A DNA stretch of 43,527 nt. It comes from Candidatus Melainabacteria bacterium. Lineage in GTDB: Bacteria > Cyanobacteriota > Vampirovibrionia > Obscuribacterales > Obscuribacteraceae. Below the pieces are notes generated by a model. The model was not told where the DNA came from. It saw only the letters and a program-made list of their open reading frames with translations, and did no database searches. The DNA is taken from positions 1 through 43,527 of the forward strand of contig PLXC01000017.1 of assembly GCA_003151275.1 (NCBI GenBank). Reading direction: 5' to 3'. Below are positions 40,034-43,527 of this stretch, in pieces. How positions within the stretch are numbered: the stretch's first letter is position 1; the number at the start of each line of letters is the position of its first letter. Position numbers and translations under genes: made by a program.

Positions 40034-40259
40034 CGATCAAATCCCCGTTGGCTTAGATATATTGTTCAAACGGCTTAAACATAGATATTAGGGGCGATTC
40101 GACTATTTTTTTCATTTCTTCCCATTAATCTTGACAAGTCTACTCTGGATAACCTTCGGAATGTCAATGCAACACCCAGCCGAAAACTGTTAAAAGGGTG
40201 AACGCAACAAAATTTGAGGAGTCACCGTCCTACCCTAGTTACCAAGAGAGTGTTACTGA

Positions 40260-41114
40260 ATGTTAGGGCCACTAATCAAAGCGATAGAAGTTGACTTACG
40301 AAACGTAGAAAACGACAGGTATGTGCGCTCCAGCGTAAACATCAGTCAAAACCTAAAGCGCATTCTATCTATCCGAAAGCACTATCCGGAGTTCAAAGCA
40401 AAAGGGACAATGATGTATCCGAAGCTCGCTGAGCTCGGACGGCTGTCTAAGAAAGAAGGGCTTTGCTTATCCTATTGGCACGATTGTGGGGATGTTAGCG
40501 AGTTTAACGCCGCCCTCGGCAACGAAACTGAATTGGCAGAAAAAGCCTTGTTCGCGTCCAGACGAGTCAAACATAAGAATGCTTCGCTCAGCAGGTACAC
40601 GCAACAAAGCGGGGACACCATTCTGATGACCTATTTAGGCGATATCAACAAAGCAACCCGTGGATCCGCTGAGCGCAAAAGAGAGTTTGGAACACAAGGA
40701 CATCGGCAGCAAGTGACAAGTCTGCTCTATAACCTTCATGTGTTGGAAGAACAATTGCAGTCAATGATCGTTCGGCGCAGCGCAAAGATAGACTTTTCTC
40801 CTAAAACAGACGCAACTGCACTGAGTGCAGTCATTCCAATTTCTTTCAACAATGGTCCTGCACTATCTACAAATGCATCGAATCAGCCTGCATCGAATCA
40901 GCCTGCATCGAATCAGCTGCCCAAATTAAAGCATGCTTCTTTCGACACTACTGGGCCAATAGACATTTGGTATGGTCTCGCCGAAGATCCAAGGACACCT
41001 TATCGTTTCCTCGTTTGGCTCTCTGAGAATCACAATCCATACGTATCGCAACGAGCGCTGACTACTCTGAAACGACAGCAGCTAAAAAGCCGTCACGCTG
41101 CCTACGCCAGTTAA
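40260..41114 (+). CDS. Hypothetical protein with LRV-like C-terminal repeat
   Basis: 284 residues, family not recognised. About 1-175 is helical and basic with a conserved-looking block KEGLCLSYWHDCGDVSEF. About 190-225 is a linker with three SNQPA repeats. About 232-275 (IWYGLAEDPRTPYRFLVWLSENHNPYVSQRALTTLKR) resembles a leucine-rich-variant/HEAT-type repeat. No signal peptide. The ATG at 40260 has no strong ribosome site. The end overlaps comM by four bases, convergent. Confidence 0.72.
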   Translation: MLGPLIKAIEVDLRNVENDRYVRSSVNISQNLKRILSIRKHYPEFKAKGTMMYPKLAELGRLSKKEGLCLSYWHDCGDVSEFNAALGNETELAEKALFASRRVKHKNASLSRYTQQSGDTILMTYLGDINKATRGSAERKREFGTQGHRQQVTSLLYNLHVLEEQLQSMIVRRSAKIDFSPKTDATALSAVIPISFNNGPALSTNASNQPASNQPASNQLPKLKHASFDTTGPIDIWYGLAEDPRTPYRFLVWLSENHNPYVSQRALTTLKRQQLKSRHAAYAS

Positions 41115-42649
41115 GGCGACCGCACTGGGCTTCGGTATCTAATCGCCTCTGCTAGATCTAGCGGCTCAATATTTTCATGAGCACTTAAATCTGCGATGGT
41201 TCTGGCTATCCGCAAGACGCGATCATAGGCACGCGCGGACAAACCGAGCGAATTTACGGCTTGAGCTAGCATTAGCCGCGAGGTTTCGTCGATTTTGCAG
41301 TGCTTCGATAACTGCCTTTGCCCCATCTGCCCATTAAAGACAAATTGGTTCTCTCCACATCTTTCCTGCTGCACCTCCACGGCTCTCATTACTCGCAGCC
41401 GAATTGCCTCAGATGTTTCGGCATTGTATGTGCTGGCCAACTCGGTCTCTTGCAAGCGAGACACTTCGACGTGCAAGTCTATACGATCGAGAAATGGTCC
41501 GGAAAGCCGTCCCCAATAACGATCGGCTTGATAAGGAGTGCAGGAGCAGTATTTGACACTATCACCTTTGTATCCGCAAGGACATGGATTACATGCGCCA
41601 ACAAGTAAAAAAGAGGCTGGAAAAGTAAGTGTTTGCGTGGCTCTACTGATGGTGACATTTGCGCTCTCCAGCGGCTGTCTGAGTGTATCTAAATGCGTTC
41701 TAGGAAACTCGGTAAGCTCATCCAAAAAAAGAATGCCCATATGACTCAACGAAATTTCTCCAGGACGCGGCACGGTCCCACCACCCACTAGACCGACAGC
41801 GGAAGCACTGTGGTGTGGATTGCGAAAAGGTCGTTCGAGAACAAGGGACGTCTTGTTCTGCAACATACCAGCGACGCTATACAACTTCGTCAGTTCAAGC
41901 GCCTCATCAAAAGACAATGGTGGCATTATTCCGGGCAGTCGTTGAGCCAGCATAGATTTGCCTGAACCTGGAGGTCCGACCATCAAAACGTTGTGCTTAC
42001 CAGCAGCAGCTATTTCCAATGCTCTCTTAGCGTTAGATTGGCCTTTCACTTCACAGAAGTCTAGTACGGACCGTTGTTGCATTTGATTGTTTTTGAATAC
42101 TTTACGCGGCTCTGATTCCATGACGACACCCGAATCAGGATCAGCAATCAGCTGACAAACCTGTTTAAGATGGGAGACCGGAAACACCTTAATGCCCTCG
42201 ATAAGAGCGGCTTCCTCGGCGTTATCTTGCGGCAGAATAATTCCCATAGCTCCATAACTCTTCGCCGCGATAGCAAGAGGCAGCACACCAGATACCGGTC
42301 TTACAGAGCCATCCAGCCCTAGCTCTCCGACAATCCAAAATTTGGACAAATGGGTTGTTGGCAACATATTGCTGGAGGCAAGAATGCCAATTGCAATTGG
42401 CAAATCAAAAGAAGGTCCCTCCTTTCTCGTATCAGCTGGGGCTAAATTGACAATCCATCTTTTTGCGTACGGCATGAAGAAGTCACAAGCTTTTATTGCT
42501 GAACGGACACGATCTTGTGCCTCTTTTACTGAAGCGTCCGGCAAGCCAACCAGACTAATTTGACCGATGCCGGGACCGCAGTCACACTCCACTTCAATGC
42601 AGTAAGCGTCAATACCTGTGAGACCTCCAGAAAAAATTCTTGCAAACAT
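41111..42649 (-). CDS. comM: ComM/YifB-family Mg-chelatase-like AAA+ ATPase
   Basis: 512 residues, standard length. The N-terminal Lon-like domain (FARIFSGGLTGIDAYCIEVECD, DLPIAIGIL) is followed by an AAA+ core with Walker A GPPGSGKSMLAQRLPG (about 220-235), Walker B GILFLDELTEF, sensor region LLVGACNPCPCGYKGD with its zinc-type cysteines, and a C-terminal Mg-chelatase domain with RAYDRVLRIARTIADL. ComM is a hexameric helicase that extends branch migration during natural transformation. This suggests transformation competence but is not proof. Confidence 0.95.
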   Translation of the reverse strand: MFARIFSGGLTGIDAYCIEVECDCGPGIGQISLVGLPDASVKEAQDRVRSAIKACDFFMPYAKRWIVNLAPADTRKEGPSFDLPIAIGILASSNMLPTTHLSKFWIVGELGLDGSVRPVSGVLPLAIAAKSYGAMGIILPQDNAEEAALIEGIKVFPVSHLKQVCQLIADPDSGVVMESEPRKVFKNNQMQQRSVLDFCEVKGQSNAKRALEIAAAGKHNVLMVGPPGSGKSMLAQRLPGIMPPLSFDEALELTKLYSVAGMLQNKTSLVLERPFRNPHHSASAVGLVGGGTVPRPGEISLSHMGILFLDELTEFPRTHLDTLRQPLESANVTISRATQTLTFPASFLLVGACNPCPCGYKGDSVKYCSCTPYQADRYWGRLSGPFLDRIDLHVEVSRLQETELASTYNAETSEAIRLRVMRAVEVQQERCGENQFVFNGQMGQRQLSKHCKIDETSRLMLAQAVNSLGLSARAYDRVLRIARTIADLSAHENIEPLDLAEAIRYRSPVRSP

Positions 42650-42879
42650 ATTTGTTCTCCTGCGCTCGCTCGTCTAAAAACTAATACGAGTTATGAGCAA
42701 CAAAAGTTCAATCTCTTTGATGAAAAGTTTAAACAATTCGACCGGAGTACTAGGGAGAAATTCATCGAGGTTGTATGACTTCGTTTTCTTCGAAGTATTC
42801 GATGCGAGCACTTTCACAGCGGCACTGAGAGCATCAATAGTGGCACTCTATAAAGATGAAATGCTGAGGCGCGTCAAAG

Positions 42880-43527
42880 CTACTCGAACGCCTGCCCACA
42901 CGCCAAGCAAAATGAAAAGCTCTCATTTTTGACGGCACCACATTTGGGGCAGTTTGCCACGGTCGCAGCGCTCTGAGCGGCAGGATCTGCCGGTAAGAAA
43001 CTGGTGTTTAAGTGATCTTCAAATGAGAAACTAAACTTAGGACTGGCAAAGTCTCCAAGCGAGGGAACGTTTGAAGAAGATGGTGCAAGTTGTGAGCCGA
43101 CGTCCGGAATAGTTTGATCAGAATTTGCCAATTGACTAACAACGTCGGGCAGGGCGCTCATTTGTCCATCCCATTTGGTGCTCCCGTCTGGACAGCTGAA
43201 CTCTGGAGATTTCCATTGTGTGCTTACTTCAGGGACACTGGCTTCGGCGTCGGTCCACTGGCTACTTATCTCTGGCACATTCGTCTCCGCATTCTGCAGT
43301 TGTGTGTTCATATCGGATACGCTAGTCTCAGCCTTGTTCCACTGGCTACTGACCTCGGGCACATTTGTCTCCGCATTCTGCAATTGCGTGTTCATATCTG
43401 GAACACTAGTCTCAGCCTTGTTCCACTGGCTACTTACCTCTGGCACATTCGTCTCCGCATTTTGCAATTGCGTGTTCATATCTGGAACACTCGTTTCGGC
43501 GGTGTTCCACTGGCTACTTACCTCTGG
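42880..43527 (-). CDS. Repeat protein with C-terminal zinc ribbon (5' end outside window)
   Basis: At least 216 residues; the frame is open to the right edge. The visible N-terminal part is about three copies of a 28-residue unit (MNTQLQNAETNVPE, then VSSQWNKAETSVPD). Degenerate units follow (VSTQWKSPEFSCPD, DVVSQLANSDQTIPD), then a linker. The C-terminus is a zinc ribbon CPKCG..CLACGQAF (about 20 residues). No family recognised. The repeats look like an extended rod or binding surface. A start codon cannot be assigned here; an internal ATG at 43479 is only part of the repeat unit. Confidence 0.8.
   Translation of the reverse strand, partial: PEVSSQWNTAETSVPDMNTQLQNAETNVPEVSSQWNKAETSVPDMNTQLQNAETNVPEVSSQWNKAETSVSDMNTQLQNAETNVPEISSQWTDAEASVPEVSTQWKSPEFSCPDGSTKWDGQMSALPDVVSQLANSDQTIPDVGSQLAPSSSNVPSLGDFASPKFSFSFEDHLNTSFLPADPAAQSAATVANCPKCGAVKNESFSFCLACGQAFE
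43228..43527 (-). repeat. 84-bp tandem repeats in the zinc ribbon protein gene
   Basis: Near-identical 84-base units coding for 28 residues each, at least three within the window and running off the right edge. High nucleotide identity suggests recent expansion or ongoing homogenisation. Confidence 0.8.

Overview
The window looks like chromosome from a mid-GC, diderm, respiring heterotroph. It carries a prolipoprotein signal peptidase, MurA, LapA-like and TonB-like proteins, and a cytochrome c lipoprotein. The gene set (MglA-type GTPase, bifunctional-nuclease family protein, HAS-barrel/HerA-like ATPase, many secreted low-complexity proteins) would suit a non-photosynthetic relative of Cyanobacteria (Melainabacteria/Vampirovibrionia, Obscuribacter-like). 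This is inference; no single marker here proves it. I see no IS element, prophage or CRISPR array.

The most unusual region is 1966-9270. A Ro60-like (TROVE + vWA) protein is encoded on the minus strand at 1966-3471. Upstream of it, all on the minus strand, are six related structured RNAs (3688-3756, 3841-3978, 4263-4334, 5787-5921, 8818-8952, 9123-9232). Each has the same bulged closing helix and a -10 box 4-9 nt before it, and four have good sigma70-type -35/-10 pairs. They look like bacterial Y RNAs, the RNA partners of Ro60. Two are minimal. Two carry tRNA arms in canonical order followed by an extra hairpin. Two carry circularly permuted tRNA modules (T arm, closed acceptor hairpin, D arm), and one of these still has a complete anticodon arm reading UCU. 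A 378-residue protein of unknown function lies inside the array. Directly downstream of the 8818-8952 RNA is a four-gene operon (8770 to 6586): a ubiquitin-like small protein, an unrecognised 297-residue protein, a JAMM/JAB peptidase and an E1-type adenylyltransferase. This has the layout of a bacterial ubiquitin-like conjugation system.

The rest is mostly housekeeping. 1-1765: recG (partial). 9672-16275: MglA-like GTPase, rpmB, hslO, prmC, a TPR/TonB-C protein, prfA, tRNA-Ser(GGA), tpiA. 16497-19548: lipA, a TPR protein and cobS. 19820-26213: secreted CAP and helical-repeat proteins, a GH38 alpha-mannosidase coupled to a TIM-barrel sugar isomerase-like gene, and a PDZ protein. 26450-31060: mdh, a secreted SnoaL-like protein, lspA-rluD-lapA-like, and a bifunctional-nuclease family gene. 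31461-34657: tRNA-Leu(GAG), a small protein, a HerA-like ATPase, a membrane protein and a cytochrome c lipoprotein. 35068-43527: murA, lysC, a large low-complexity protein, a protein with an LRV-like tail, comM/yifB, and the C-terminal part of a repeat protein ending in a zinc ribbon.

Two families of short palindromic repeats occur between genes: two-hairpin REP-like doublets at 9578-9651 and 15374-15455, and a GATGCCGGCGCTCCCAGG family at about 16383 and 25313.
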